Positions 16,795 through 25,572 of a DNA stretch of 40,406 bases are shown here, piece by piece. Source of the stretch: CAYXDR01 sp046498185. Lineage in GTDB: Bacteria > Desulfobacterota > DSM-4660 > Desulfatiglandales > Desulfatiglandaceae. The DNA lies in assembly GCA_046498185.1 (NCBI GenBank), contig JAWOBE010000031.1, positions 1-40,406 of the forward strand, written 5' to 3'. How positions within the stretch are numbered: position 1 is the first letter of the stretch; each line of letters opens with the position of its first letter. Made by a program: the position numbers and the translations under genes. The notes beneath the pieces were generated by a model. It saw only the letters and a program-made list of their open reading frames with translations, was not told the origin of the DNA and did not search any database.

Positions 16795-17696
16795 TTTTTC
16801 CTTTCAATCACGTACCTGGCTATTGCGCGGAGTGGATCGGCCCGCTGATCAAAAGCTTCAAGTGCAGCCACCGCATCTTCAATCAATTTTGACTGAGTTC
16901 GCTTGCTTTGCTCGATTCCGATCACGGCCGGATAGGTGGCCTTGCCCAATTTGATATCCGCTCCCACCTGTTTACCCAAGGTGCTGCTGTCGCTTTCAAG
17001 ATCCAGGATATCATCAGATATCTGGAACGCGAGCCCTGTTTTTTCGCCATATAAGGAAATGGCTCTGATCTGCCTTTCTGTGGCGCCTGCCAGTATTGCT
17101 CCGGAGGCCACGGAGGCCCGAATCAGTGCAGCCGTTTTATGCCTGTGAATGAATTGAACGGCATCCAGATCGGCCTGCTTGCTTTGCCAGTACATATCAA
17201 CCACCTGCCCTCCCACCATGCCGGCATATCCGGCTGCTTCAGCCACCGTCGAGATGACTCTGAGGAGCAGCCGTGCATCCGCTTGCGGCCTCTCTCCTGA
17301 TGAGGCCATGAGGTGGAAGGCTTCGGTGAGTAAGCCGTCTCCGGCAAGCAATGCGAGTGCCTCTCCGAAGACATTATGATTCGTGGGCTTTCCCCTGCGG
17401 AGGTTGTCATCGTCCATCGCCGGGAGATCGTCGTGGATCAGGGAATAGGTGTGGATCAATTCCAGTGCGCAGGCAACCGGCATTACATCAGAGAAATGCC
17501 CGCCCACAGTCTCGGCGGCGGCGATACATAAAATAGGCCGCAGCCTTTTGCCCCCGGCGAATATGCTGTATTCCATCGCTTTGACGATTTCGTATGCGTG
17601 TCCTGAAGCGGGAGGGAAAATTTTCTGCAAAGTTTCGTCTACTGCGCTTCTTCTCTCGCCAATATATGCTTCCAGATCATTTTGCATCATTTTCAT
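16791..17696 (-). CDS. ispA: Polyprenyl (farnesyl/geranylgeranyl) diphosphate synthase
   Basis: Class I trans-prenyltransferase that condenses IPP with allylic diphosphates. The first Asp-rich motif is DDLPAMDDDNLRRGKPT and the second is SDDILDLESD; both bind magnesium. GGKRLRP near residue 54 binds the diphosphate. Length 301 residues fits IspA. ATG 17696 overlaps the end of xseB by 20 bases; in-frame ATG codons at 17690 and 17687 are equally possible, and no Shine-Dalgarno sequence decides. Position between xseB and dxs is the common arrangement in proteobacteria. Confidence 0.95.
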   Translation of the reverse strand: MKMMQNDLEAYIGERRSAVDETLQKIFPPASGHAYEIVKAMEYSIFAGGKRLRPILCIAAAETVGGHFSDVMPVACALELIHTYSLIHDDLPAMDDDNLRRGKPTNHNVFGEALALLAGDGLLTEAFHLMASSGERPQADARLLLRVISTVAEAAGYAGMVGGQVVDMYWQSKQADLDAVQFIHRHKTAALIRASVASGAILAGATERQIRAISLYGEKTGLAFQISDDILDLESDSSTLGKQVGADIKLGKATYPAVIGIEQSKRTQSKLIEDAVAALEAFDQRADPLRAIARYVIERKK

Positions 17697-17925
17697 GGAA
17701 CTGGTTTTGCTGGTCGAACGGGGCTTTCACATATCCGCCGCTTTGCTCTGTCAGCAGCGTCACCTTTTTTTCTGCCTCATCCAGCTTCCGTCCGCACAGG
17801 GATACCAGTTTCATCCCTTCTTCAAAAGCCTTCAGCGCCTCTTCAAGGGACAGCGTTCCTTCTTCCAGGTTTTTGACTATCTCTTCCAGGCGTTTCATCG
17901 CGGTTTCGAACTTTTGCTCGGCCAT
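17677..17925 (-). CDS. xseB: Exodeoxyribonuclease VII small subunit
   Basis: Small helical subunit that binds XseA in exonuclease VII, which degrades single-stranded DNA. The sequence FETAMKRLEEIVKNLEEG followed by SLEEALKAFEEGMKL is the diagnostic XseB helix pair. It has 82 residues, slightly extended at the C-terminus. The start ATG 17925 follows GAGG. It is the first gene behind the strong promoter at 17980-18008, although xseA lies upstream on the same strand. Confidence 0.93.
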   Translation of the reverse strand: MAEQKFETAMKRLEEIVKNLEEGTLSLEEALKAFEEGMKLVSLCGRKLDEAEKKVTLLTEQSGGYVKAPFDQQNQFHENDAK

Positions 17926-17979
17926 GTTGCCTCATTACAACTTTAAATAGTCAGTAATCTACTTTATCAAAAAAAACGT

Positions 17980-18008
17980 ATTATATAGATTCCATTAACC
18001 GAGGTCAA
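17980..18008 (-). promoter_or_regulatory. Strong predicted sigma70 promoter for xseB-ispA-dxs-tlyA
   Basis: On the minus strand TTGACC (18003-18008) is followed by a 17-base spacer and a perfect TATAAT (17980-17985). The -35 box overlaps the xseA stop codon. Transcription should begin near 17973, ~50 bases before xseB. The surrounding spacer (17926-18004) is strikingly A+T-rich. Confidence 0.65.
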
Positions 18009-19486
18009 ACCTGATCTTTCCTGGAGCGCCGCACTCCCCGGGAATCCTTGCTTTTGGGCCTCGTTTTATTTACCTTGCAGTCCAGTGAACCCTGGGCAAG
18101 CAGTACCTCCACCATGTCTTCGGGAGCGAGGGTGGAGGCGTCGGTGACAATGGATTTTTGCGGAATCGTGCGCGTGATGCTGTAGCCTCGTTCAAGGACT
18201 GCGAGCGGGCCAAGATCTTGAATTCTCCGCTCGAATGAAATAATCCTAATTTGGTGTTTTTCGATGCAGGCCTTTATCGCATTGATAAGGGCCGCCGAAG
18301 TGTATGCCAGCTCCTGACGCTTTAATTCTAAAGCTTCCACCGGGCTGTGCGCTGATAATGCTCTGCGTTCGTAATCGAGTCTGCTACGGTGTTGTTTCAA
18401 TGCCGCGGCTGTGATCCTATAAAGCCGGCCTTGGAGTTCGTCAAGCCTGATCCTGTGGTCGGTAATTTTCCTGCGCGGATCTTTTAACCTCGATGAAAGA
18501 TATTGAAGCATACGACCGTTTTCACCTATGCGTAACCATGCAGAGGATTTGAGCCTTTCGGTGAAGTCATTGAGCCGGCTCAGCAGCAACGCTTTTTCGG
18601 CGATCAGAATTTCCGCGGCCGCCGAAGGAGTGGGCGCCCGCATATCCGCAGCGAGATCGGCAATCGTTGTGTCTATCTCGTGGCCGACGGCGGAAACGAC
18701 CGGTATGGCGGATTGCCTTATTGCAAGCGCGACCGATTCCTCGTTGAAAGCCTGAAGATCTTCGATGGAGCCTCCACCTCTTGTAATCACGATTACATCG
18801 ACCTGGAGTTCACGGTTGATAAGCTGTATTGCATTTATGATGTCTTCCGCCGCTTGATCACCCTGCACACGCACCGGCACCACGGTTATGTCCAGGTTCC
18901 CGAATCTTCTTCCGGCCACTTTCAAAAAATCCCTGATTGCCGCACCTGTAGGGGATGTGACCACCGCAACCCGTTGTGGAAGAAACGGCAGCGTCCGCTT
19001 GATGCTTGAGTCGAAAACACCCATGGCGGCGAGCTTTTTTTTCGTCTGTTCAAAAGCAAGGGCAAGGGCACCGGCTCCGAGCGGCTCGATGTGATCGAGC
19101 ACCAGTTGATATTCGCCCCGGGGTGCATATACAGAAATACGCCCCCTGGCCAGTACATTCATTCCGTTTTCAGGACGGAATCTGAGGTTGCGGGCCTGCA
19201 TCCGGAACATCACCGACCGAATCTGTGCTTCCGGGTCCTTGAGAATCATGTAGTAATGGCCCGAGGATGGCATGCTAAAATTAGAGAGTTCCCCTTCGAC
19301 CCAAACAAACGGAAACGTATCCTCCAGCAGTGACTGGATTTTGCGTGTCAATTCAGATACTGAAAAAATACCTGTTTTATTTGTGTCGACCTTCAAATCC
19401 TGCTCCCTGCCGCATTTTAAACCTGCTGGAATTTTTATGCGGTGTTTTTCTCGACATTCATCCGGCCGAGGGAGGATCCGCTTCAT
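18005..19486 (-). CDS. xseA: Exodeoxyribonuclease VII large subunit
   Basis: Catalytic subunit of exonuclease VII. It has an N-terminal OB fold (FVWVEGELSNFSMPSSGHYY), the catalytic core with VVTSPTGAAIRDFL, VITRGGGSIEDLQAFNEE and SAVGHEIDTTIADLAAD, and a helical region after residue ~300. The longest frame (493 residues) begins at ATG 19486 and overlaps the upstream DksA-like gene by 29 bases. A TTG at 19396 preceded by AGGGAG gives a 463-residue protein starting at KVDTNKTGIFSVSEL. That is closer to the family's length (~450) and may be the true start. A promoter for the next operon overlaps its stop codon. Confidence 0.95.
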   Translation of the reverse strand: MKRILPRPDECREKHRIKIPAGLKCGREQDLKVDTNKTGIFSVSELTRKIQSLLEDTFPFVWVEGELSNFSMPSSGHYYMILKDPEAQIRSVMFRMQARNLRFRPENGMNVLARGRISVYAPRGEYQLVLDHIEPLGAGALALAFEQTKKKLAAMGVFDSSIKRTLPFLPQRVAVVTSPTGAAIRDFLKVAGRRFGNLDITVVPVRVQGDQAAEDIINAIQLINRELQVDVIVITRGGGSIEDLQAFNEESVALAIRQSAIPVVSAVGHEIDTTIADLAADMRAPTPSAAAEILIAEKALLLSRLNDFTERLKSSAWLRIGENGRMLQYLSSRLKDPRRKITDHRIRLDELQGRLYRITAAALKQHRSRLDYERRALSAHSPVEALELKRQELAYTSAALINAIKACIEKHQIRIISFERRIQDLGPLAVLERGYSITRTIPQKSIVTDASTLAPEDMVEVLLAQGSLDCKVNKTRPKSKDSRGVRRSRKDQV

Positions 19487-19991
19487 CGAATTCGGGAGGT
19501 GAAATAATCTCCAGATCCGGATCTATCAGAGGGTAGTCCAGATCTTCTTCGAATTCGTCGGCATCCGGCTCCAGGTAACGTTTACCGCGATAGGAAGACG
19601 ATGATACGTTTGCCATGTACCGGAAATGCTCCGCCTTCTCCGATTCTCTCTGGCATTCTACACAGAGGCTGGAGCCGGGCACAAGCAGAAGTCTTTCAAG
19701 AGGTATGGCTTGACCGCAATCTTCACATTCCCCAAAACTTTTGTTCTCGGATATCCGGCGGATCAACAGGTTGATTTTCTGGAGTTCGTTTATCTTTCTT
19801 TCTATCAGGCGGTAATTGTTGACCACGGATGTTTCCCGTTGGGCCTGGTCGGATTCATCCATGTTGTTGTCACCTGAAAACCTGTCATTATATTCCCTCT
19901 GGTTTTGCTGCAACAAGTCCAGGGTGTGCCCCAGCTCGGCCTTGCGGGCCGAAAGCTGACTTAAAAACATTTTACGTGTATCATCATCCAT
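19458..19991 (-). CDS. DksA/TraR family zinc-finger transcription regulator
   Basis: A DksA-like protein, expected to enter the RNA polymerase secondary channel and modulate initiation. The N-terminal helical region carries the coiled-coil-tip signature DESDQA (Asp45, Asp48, Ala50), matching the DxxDxA motif of functional DksA. The zinc site is Cys89-x2-Cys92-x17-Cys110-x2-Cys113. After the finger comes a ~55-residue acidic tail (rich in D and E, ending PPSAG) absent from E. coli DksA, giving 177 residues. ATG 19991 lies six bases after GGAGG; the GTG six bases earlier is adjacent to the Shine-Dalgarno and unlikely. It probably shares a transcript with xseA. Confidence 0.88.
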   Translation of the reverse strand: MDDDTRKMFLSQLSARKAELGHTLDLLQQNQREYNDRFSGDNNMDESDQAQRETSVVNNYRLIERKINELQKINLLIRRISENKSFGECEDCGQAIPLERLLLVPGSSLCVECQRESEKAEHFRYMANVSSSSYRGKRYLEPDADEFEEDLDYPLIDPDLEIISPPEFDEADPPSAG

Positions 19992-20039
19992 CGTCACCCT
20001 CCATCGTCGGTGGTAAATATTGTACCGGGTGAAATTGTC

Positions 20040-20081
20040 CCCCGAAGCGGGGAATAATAGCCACTGTTACGGGTTTGTCAA
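20040..20081 (-). promoter_or_regulatory. Near-consensus promoter and start-proximal hairpin for the DksA-like gene
   Basis: On the minus strand a perfect TTGACA (20076-20081), a 16-base spacer and TATTAT (20054-20059). Immediately downstream, at the expected transcription start, is a compact hairpin CCCCG-CTT-CGGGG (20041-20053). The leader to the ATG at 19991 is about 55 bases. A structured, G+C-rich start region could be a stringent-control discriminator or affect mRNA stability; that part is inference. Confidence 0.6.
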
Positions 20082-20316
20082 CAGAGAAAAAGAAGTTTTC
20101 TTTGCAGCTTGCATCCATCCCGACAGTTATCTATACTCACACGCACGTAGCTATGGCTATCGGCTTGATCGCCGGAGGGTTGATGTGACCCGGGACATCT
20201 AAAATTTATTGTCTTCGGATTAGTATCGATATCGAAGTAGTTATCGAGAAAATACCGGCTTTTATCTCCAGCTCAAGCAGATTTTGAGCCCCATTGAAAT
20301 CGACGAAAGAAAACGA
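20082..20316. other. Divergent spacer between dksA-like gene and tmk
   Basis: About 235 bases without a convincing gene. It contains the 10-base palindrome TCGATATCGA near 20226-20235 and several A+T-rich stretches. No promoter for tmk reaching good consensus was found; TTGTCT at about 20208 has no matching -10 box. Confidence 0.3.
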
Positions 20317-20958
20317 ATGGGTTATTTTATCACGTTTGAAGGCATAGAAGGCAGCGGCAAATCAACACAGGCAACAAGGCTTGCCGCAAATCTTGAATCC
20401 GCCGGGGTGGACGTCGTGTTCACCCGCGAACCCGGAGGCACGGCTATCGGCACGCAGATCAGGAGGATCCTGCTGAGTGCCGGCAACGAGGATCTTGACC
20501 CCCTGGCCGAGCTGTTTTTGTACGAGGCCGACCGCGCACAGCATACCGCCGGTATCTTGGTGCCGGCGCTTGAATCCGGAGCCTGGGTGGTTTGCGACCG
20601 TTTCATGGATGCCACCACCGTATATCAGGGCTTTGTAAGGGGATTACCTGAGGATTTCGTAACAAAATTGAATACAACAGCTTCAATGGGGATCCGTCCA
20701 CATCTCACCTGCCTGATCGACTGCCCGGTGGATATAGGGCTTGCGAGGGCAAGAAAACGTGAGGGGGACGGAGGCCAGGATCGCTTTGAAAGGGAGAACA
20801 GCGAATTCCATGAAGCCGTGAGACAGGGTTACCTTTCGCTTGCCCGGAAGGAGCCTGAAAGATTCATCGTTTTCGATGGAACCAGGCAGGTGGACTTCCT
20901 CGCATCCGAGATACAGAGTTATGTGTTAAAACTTTTTTTCGAAAACAGGGACGGGTAA
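20317..20958 (+). CDS. tmk: Thymidylate kinase
   Basis: Phosphorylates dTMP to dTDP. The P-loop is FEGIEGSGKSTQ at the N-terminus, followed by the family motif TREPGGT and CDRFMDATTVYQG with the dTMP-binding region. The LID segment is RKREGDGGQDRFERE. ATG 20317 gives a 213-residue protein starting GYFITFEG, as in the family; the TTG at 20284 would add 11 unconserved residues. holB begins six bases after its stop. The tmk-holB-ricT-metG order is widespread in Firmicutes and Desulfobacterota. Confidence 0.95.
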   Translation: MGYFITFEGIEGSGKSTQATRLAANLESAGVDVVFTREPGGTAIGTQIRRILLSAGNEDLDPLAELFLYEADRAQHTAGILVPALESGAWVVCDRFMDATTVYQGFVRGLPEDFVTKLNTTASMGIRPHLTCLIDCPVDIGLARARKREGDGGQDRFERENSEFHEAVRQGYLSLARKEPERFIVFDGTRQVDFLASEIQSYVLKLFFENRDG

Positions 20959-20963
20959 CTGGA

Positions 20964-22010
20964 TTGTCGTTCTCAGACATGAAAGGCCAGGATCGTGCGA
21001 TAAGATTGCTTCGGCCGGCCGTTGAGTCAGGTGATATAGCTCATGCTATGCTGTTCAGCGGCCCGCCGGGAGTGGGGAAGACCACCGCAGCCAGAGCACT
21101 GGCGAAGGTTGTCAATTGTGCATCCCCTGAGGGCGGCGATGCTTGTGGCCGGTGCATTTCGTGTCGGCGTTTCGATAGCGGGAATCATCCTGATTTTTTG
21201 ACGATAGTGCCGGACGGTTCATCGATAAAGATTCAACAGGTGCGGGAATTCAACAGGCAGTTGGGTTTTCCTCCGGCGGCCGGAGGCAGCCGTATCTGCG
21301 TCGTTAAAAAGGCGGAATTGATGACCGAGGAGGCGGCCAATTCTTTTTTGAAAACCCTCGAGGAGCCTCCGCCCGGAAATATAATCATTCTTACCGCGGC
21401 CGAACCCAGGGACCTGCTGCCGACGATACTCAGCAGGTGCCGCCGTGTGGCTTTTTACCCTCTTTCAATCGAAGATATCACCCGGGTTCTGGTTGAGAAG
21501 CAAGGCATGGACGAGGATCGGACCAGGATTCTCGCGGCTTTTTCAGGCGGGAGCCCTGGACGGGCGCTGGCTATGCATGAACATGGTTTTTTCGAAAAGC
21601 GGCTTGAATGGCTGGATATGCTGGATAGACTGTTCGAAATGCCCTTGGATCAGGTCGTTGCCCTTGCCGCATCACTTGGGGCCGGCAAGAAGAAGGGTGA
21701 GAAAAAAAACGTTGAAGAGAGGGATATCACAGGTTTGCCGGCGATGCTTGAGGTATGGGAGCACTGGTTTAGAGATCTCCTTATCGTTAAGGAACGAGGA
21801 AAGGTGGTGCTGCTTTCCAACCCGGATTTTTCGGTTAAGTTGAAAAATTCGGCTGGAAGGTTTAATATTAATGGTTTGACTGATAACATCGAGCTTCTGG
21901 ATGAAGCCAGAAGGGATTTGATGAGAATGCGGAACACAGTACTCGTTCTTGAAAATACTATGTTAAAATTGAAGCGGTCCGGGGAGGCATGTGGTGACCG
22001 AAGTAAATGA
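20964..22010 (+). CDS. holB: DNA polymerase III delta' subunit
   Basis: AAA+ clamp-loader subunit. It has the P-loop GPPGVGKTT, a zinc module (CGRCISC and an upstream Cys), the Walker B-like segment CVVKKAELMTEEAANSFLKT, and the SRC-type motif TILSRCRR. The first residues SFSDMKGQDRAIRLL match the usual delta' start, supporting TTG 20964 over the internal ATG 20979. Length 348 residues. Its 3' end overlaps the start of ricT by ~17 bases, indicating translational coupling. Confidence 0.92.
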   Translation: MSFSDMKGQDRAIRLLRPAVESGDIAHAMLFSGPPGVGKTTAARALAKVVNCASPEGGDACGRCISCRRFDSGNHPDFLTIVPDGSSIKIQQVREFNRQLGFPPAAGGSRICVVKKAELMTEEAANSFLKTLEEPPPGNIIILTAAEPRDLLPTILSRCRRVAFYPLSIEDITRVLVEKQGMDEDRTRILAAFSGGSPGRALAMHEHGFFEKRLEWLDMLDRLFEMPLDQVVALAASLGAGKKKGEKKNVEERDITGLPAMLEVWEHWFRDLLIVKERGKVVLLSNPDFSVKLKNSAGRFNINGLTDNIELLDEARRDLMRMRNTVLVLENTMLKLKRSGEACGDRSK

Positions 22011-22905
22011 AACACTTCCCGAAGAGACGCAGGTCGGCCCGGAGAAAAGCCCTAAACCAAGTTCGATGATGAACAAAATCGTCGGAATCCAGTTCAAACA
22101 GCGGGGCAAGGTTTATGATTTCGGGTGCGGACATTTTGTCTTATCGAAAGGAGACAAGGTTATCGTTATCACCGAAGAGGGACCGGCGGTGGGATGCGTG
22201 GTGACGCAGCCGCAGGAAGCAGAAATAAAGCCGGTGAAGCATCCGTTGAAAAATGTTTACCGGCTCGCAACCGAGGAGGAAATGGAGAGATACGACAACG
22301 GTGTCCGTTTCGAATCGGACGTGTACGATTTTTGTTATGAACGCATCAAGACCAGGAATATTCAAATGTGCCTGGTTTCAGTTGAGCGACGGTTTGACGG
22401 CAGTAAAACGGTTGTTTACTTCACCGCAGAGGGAAGGGTGGATTTCCGCGATCTGGTCAAGGATTTGGTGCGCCGGTTCCGCACTCGTATTGAAATGAGA
22501 CAGATCGGTGTGCGCCACCAGGCTAAAATGGTCGGTGGGCTTGGACCGTGCGGCAGACCGCTTTGCTGTTCCACGTTTCTGGAAAATTTTGACCCGGTGA
22601 CGATAAAAATGGCCAAGGAACAGAATATAAGTTTGAACCCGGGAAAAATTTCCGGGATGTGCGGCAGGTTGATGTGTTGCCTTGCATATGAATACAGTTT
22701 TTACGAACAGATAAAAAAGAATTTCCCGAAGGTTAATAAAAAGGTGGATACACCGCGCGGCCAGGGCAAAGTCATTCGCCATAACGTTTTGAACGAAACA
22801 ATTACGGTATTGTTGGAACCGGGTGTAGAAGCGGAATTCATGGCTTCCGAGGTGAGTGTTTGTGCGCCGGAGGCACGCAACAAGAAAGAAAGGAGTAAAA
22901 AGTAA
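21994..22905 (+). CDS. ricT: PSP1 domain protein RicT (YaaT)
   Basis: Member of the PSP1/RicT family. In Bacillus, RicT acts with RicA and RicF as a complex with two [4Fe-4S] clusters that assists RNase Y mRNA maturation. The cysteine pairs expected for cluster ligation are present: CGRPLCC and, ~40 residues later, CGRLMCC. The central PSP1 domain spans about residues 60-150. GTG 21994 sits six bases after GGAGG, within the end of holB; GTG 21991 is the adjacent alternative. The C-terminus is lysine- and arginine-rich (RNKKERSKK). The Desulfobacterota role is not established. Confidence 0.88.
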   Translation: MTEVNETLPEETQVGPEKSPKPSSMMNKIVGIQFKQRGKVYDFGCGHFVLSKGDKVIVITEEGPAVGCVVTQPQEAEIKPVKHPLKNVYRLATEEEMERYDNGVRFESDVYDFCYERIKTRNIQMCLVSVERRFDGSKTVVYFTAEGRVDFRDLVKDLVRRFRTRIEMRQIGVRHQAKMVGGLGPCGRPLCCSTFLENFDPVTIKMAKEQNISLNPGKISGMCGRLMCCLAYEYSFYEQIKKNFPKVNKKVDTPRGQGKVIRHNVLNETITVLLEPGVEAEFMASEVSVCAPEARNKKERSKK

Positions 22906-22909
22906 TCCA

Positions 22910-24799
22910 GTGGCCGAACGATTCTATGTTACGACACCTATTTATTATGTAAACGCCGAGCCCCATATCGGGCATGCCTATACTACGATTGTGGCTGATG
23001 TTATGAACCGGTTCCATATTCTGCAGGGGATGGAGACCTTTTTTCTGACCGGGACCGACGAGCATGGGGACAAGATAGCTATCGCCGCGAAAAAGAACGG
23101 TCAGAGCCCGCAGGAATATGTAGACCGGATAAGTAAAATGTTTCGGGATCTCTGGCCGACCCTCGATGTCGAAAACGACCGCTTCATACGTACCACCGAC
23201 CCGGAACACATTGAGGTGGTTCAGTCTATTTTGAACCGGGTGAATGACAACGGGGATATATATTTCGCCGAGTACGAAGGGCTCTACTGTGTTGAATGCG
23301 AGCGGTTTTACACCGAGCGGGAGCTTGTGGACGGTAAGTGTCCGGACCACCAGACCACTCCCAAGGTCATCAAGGAAGCCAATTATTTTTTCCGTATGAG
23401 CAAATATCAGGATTGGCTTATAGAACATATAAAGGAACATCCCGATTTCATCCGGCCGGAGCGCTATCGGAACGAAGCGTTGAGCTTTTTGAAAGAACCG
23501 CTCGAGGACCTGTGCATATCAAGGCCTAAGTCACGCTTGACTTGGGGGATAAGCCTTCCTTTCGACGATAGATTCGTTACCTATGTCTGGTTCGACGCAC
23601 TTATAAACTATGTCTCCGCACTGGGCTACCCGGATGGTGACCTGTTCCGTAAATTCTGGCCGGTAAGCCAGCACATGATTGCGAAGGATATACTGAAACC
23701 CCATGGCATCTATTGGCCCTGCATGCTTAAATCCGCAGGAATAGAGCCGTTTCAGCATCTTAATGTCCACGGCTACTGGAACGTGAACGCCGGGAAAATG
23801 TCCAAAACCGTCGGGAACGTTGTAAAGCCGCTTGATCTGGTGGATGTTTACGGGCTTGATACGTTTCGATATTTCTTGTTGCGTGAAATGGTGTTCGGCC
23901 TCGACAGTGAATTCAGCGAACAGGCGCTAGTAGCCAGGATCAACTCTGATCTTGCGAACGATTTGGGGAACCTCGTCAGCCGTAGCCTGACGATGATCCA
24001 GAAGTACTTCAAAGGTGCTATGCCGGAGCCTCAAACCGAAAGTCGGGAAGATCGAGAATTAAAAGACGCGGCACTTTCGCTGATAGACACCTATGAAAAC
24101 GTGATGGTGGAACTGGGCTTCCACAAAGGACTGATCGCAATATGGGAATTTATAAACCAGGTGAACCGCTATATCGTAGCAATGGAGCCGTGGGTGCTTG
24201 CCAAGGCCGATAAAGGCCGCCTGGCGACGGTGATTTTCCATATCTATGAGTCGTTGAAGGTCATATCGGCCTTGATCTGGCCTTTCATGCCTGGATCCGC
24301 CGAACGGCTGCAGAAGCAGCTTGGCCTTGAAGTGCTGGGCGGAAGACTTACACTCGATTTGGTGCGAAAATGGGGGGATGGCAAGCCGTCAGGTCCCGTC
24401 GTCAAGGGAGAAGCAATGTTTCCCCGGGTGGAAACCAAACCTGAACCCGAACCAATGAAAAAATCTCCTGAATTTTTGCCCGAAATCGATTTCGATCAAT
24501 TCCAGAAGGTCGATATCCGGGTGGCCACCGTCCTTGCCGCCGAGCCGATTCCCAAGTCCAGGAAACTTGTGAAACTGACGGTGGATGCCGGTGAGGAGAG
24601 AACTGTGGTTGCAGGCATCGCCGAGCACTACGTGCCGGAGGATTTGGTCGGCGCCCAGGTGGTGGTCGTCGCCAACCTGAAGCCGGTGAAGCTGATGGGT
24701 GTGGAATCCCGCGGGATGGTGCTGGCCGCTTCGGATGAAAACGGGGTGCGGCTGCTTTCCCCCCGGGCCGAATGTGCACCGGGCTGCAGGGTTAAGTAG
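22910..24799 (+). CDS. metG: Methionyl-tRNA synthetase
   Basis: Class I synthetase charging tRNA-Met. It has the HIGH motif as PHIGHAYTT, the KMSKS motif as KMSKTVGN, a zinc knuckle (CVEC followed by CPDH), and a C-terminal EMAP/Trbp111-type tRNA-binding and dimerisation domain (about residues 520-629, DFDQFQKVDIRVATVLAAE). The start is GTG 22910, four bases after the ricT stop, giving AERFYVTTPIYYVNAEPHI; the reading frame extends upstream but that part overlaps ricT and is not conserved. It is joined to xthA by a one-base overlap (TAGTG). Confidence 0.95.
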   Translation: MAERFYVTTPIYYVNAEPHIGHAYTTIVADVMNRFHILQGMETFFLTGTDEHGDKIAIAAKKNGQSPQEYVDRISKMFRDLWPTLDVENDRFIRTTDPEHIEVVQSILNRVNDNGDIYFAEYEGLYCVECERFYTERELVDGKCPDHQTTPKVIKEANYFFRMSKYQDWLIEHIKEHPDFIRPERYRNEALSFLKEPLEDLCISRPKSRLTWGISLPFDDRFVTYVWFDALINYVSALGYPDGDLFRKFWPVSQHMIAKDILKPHGIYWPCMLKSAGIEPFQHLNVHGYWNVNAGKMSKTVGNVVKPLDLVDVYGLDTFRYFLLREMVFGLDSEFSEQALVARINSDLANDLGNLVSRSLTMIQKYFKGAMPEPQTESREDRELKDAALSLIDTYENVMVELGFHKGLIAIWEFINQVNRYIVAMEPWVLAKADKGRLATVIFHIYESLKVISALIWPFMPGSAERLQKQLGLEVLGGRLTLDLVRKWGDGKPSGPVVKGEAMFPRVETKPEPEPMKKSPEFLPEIDFDQFQKVDIRVATVLAAEPIPKSRKLVKLTVDAGEERTVVAGIAEHYVPEDLVGAQVVVVANLKPVKLMGVESRGMVLAASDENGVRLLSPRAECAPGCRVK

Positions 24800-25572
24800 T
24801 GAAAATTGCCACTTTCAACACCAATTCCGTGCGTGCCCGGCTTCCGATCATCACCGGCTGGCTCGAACGCGAGAAACCGGACCTTCTCTGCCTGCAGGAA
24901 ACGAAGGTGCAGGATCAAATGTTTCCAGCCGCTGATTTTGAGGCCTCCGGATATCATGTCGTTTTCAGCGGCAGGAAATCCTATAACGGGGTGGCGGTTG
25001 CGGCCAGGGAGCCGGTGGATGTGCTTCGCCGTGATCTTTTCGAAGAGGATGAAGGGCAGGCCAGGTTCCTGGAAGTCAAATATCAAAATTTTACGCTGAT
25101 AAACGTTTACGTGCCTCAGGGGTTCGAGGTTGGGAGTGACAAATTTGCCTACAAGCTACGCTGGCTGGAAACGCTTTATTCTTATGTAACAACTGCTTAC
25201 GACCCTGATTCTTCTTTGATGATCGCCGGAGATTTCAACGTGGCGCTCACCGCTCTGGATGTCTACGACCCGGAGCATCTGGCAGGAAACGTCGCTTTTC
25301 ATCCGGACGAACAGGCATTGCTTCGTAAACTGCTTGACTGGGGCTTCGTGGATCTTTTCCGGAAACATGAGCCCGGCCCGGGTCATTATACGTTCTGGGA
25401 CTATCGGATCCCGAACGGTGTCAAGCGAAACCTCGGCTGGCGCATCGACTACATCCTCGCCACGTCTCCTGTGGCGGAGCGCTCAATCGCCGCATGGATC
25501 GACCGGGACGCGAGGCTTCTCCCCAAACCCTCAGACCATACGTTCCTGACCGCCGAATTGGAGCTTGATTAG
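24799..25572 (+). CDS. xthA: Exodeoxyribonuclease III
   Basis: AP endonuclease/3'-5' exonuclease of the exonuclease-endonuclease-phosphatase fold, acting in base excision repair. Visible residues are the N-terminal ATFNTNSVRAR, the magnesium ligand Glu in LCLQETKVQD, the central AGDFNVALTALDVYDPE, and the C-terminal SDHTFLTAELE with the catalytic Asp-His. Length 257 is typical. GTG 24799 overlaps the metG stop by one base, so expression depends on the metG transcript. A candidate terminator follows at 25608-25667. Confidence 0.93.
   Translation: MKIATFNTNSVRARLPIITGWLEREKPDLLCLQETKVQDQMFPAADFEASGYHVVFSGRKSYNGVAVAAREPVDVLRRDLFEEDEGQARFLEVKYQNFTLINVYVPQGFEVGSDKFAYKLRWLETLYSYVTTAYDPDSSLMIAGDFNVALTALDVYDPEHLAGNVAFHPDEQALLRKLLDWGFVDLFRKHEPGPGHYTFWDYRIPNGVKRNLGWRIDYILATSPVAERSIAAWIDRDARLLPKPSDHTFLTAELELD

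Noticed and set aside
20020..20202. 60-codon plus-strand frame in the dksA-like/tmk spacer
   Set aside because: It runs across the promoter region of the opposite gene, has no ribosome binding site and no resemblance to any family.
22856..22909. Upstream extension of metG to 22856
   Set aside because: It overlaps ricT, is arginine- and lysine-rich by frame shadow, and the synthetase homology starts at GTG 22910.
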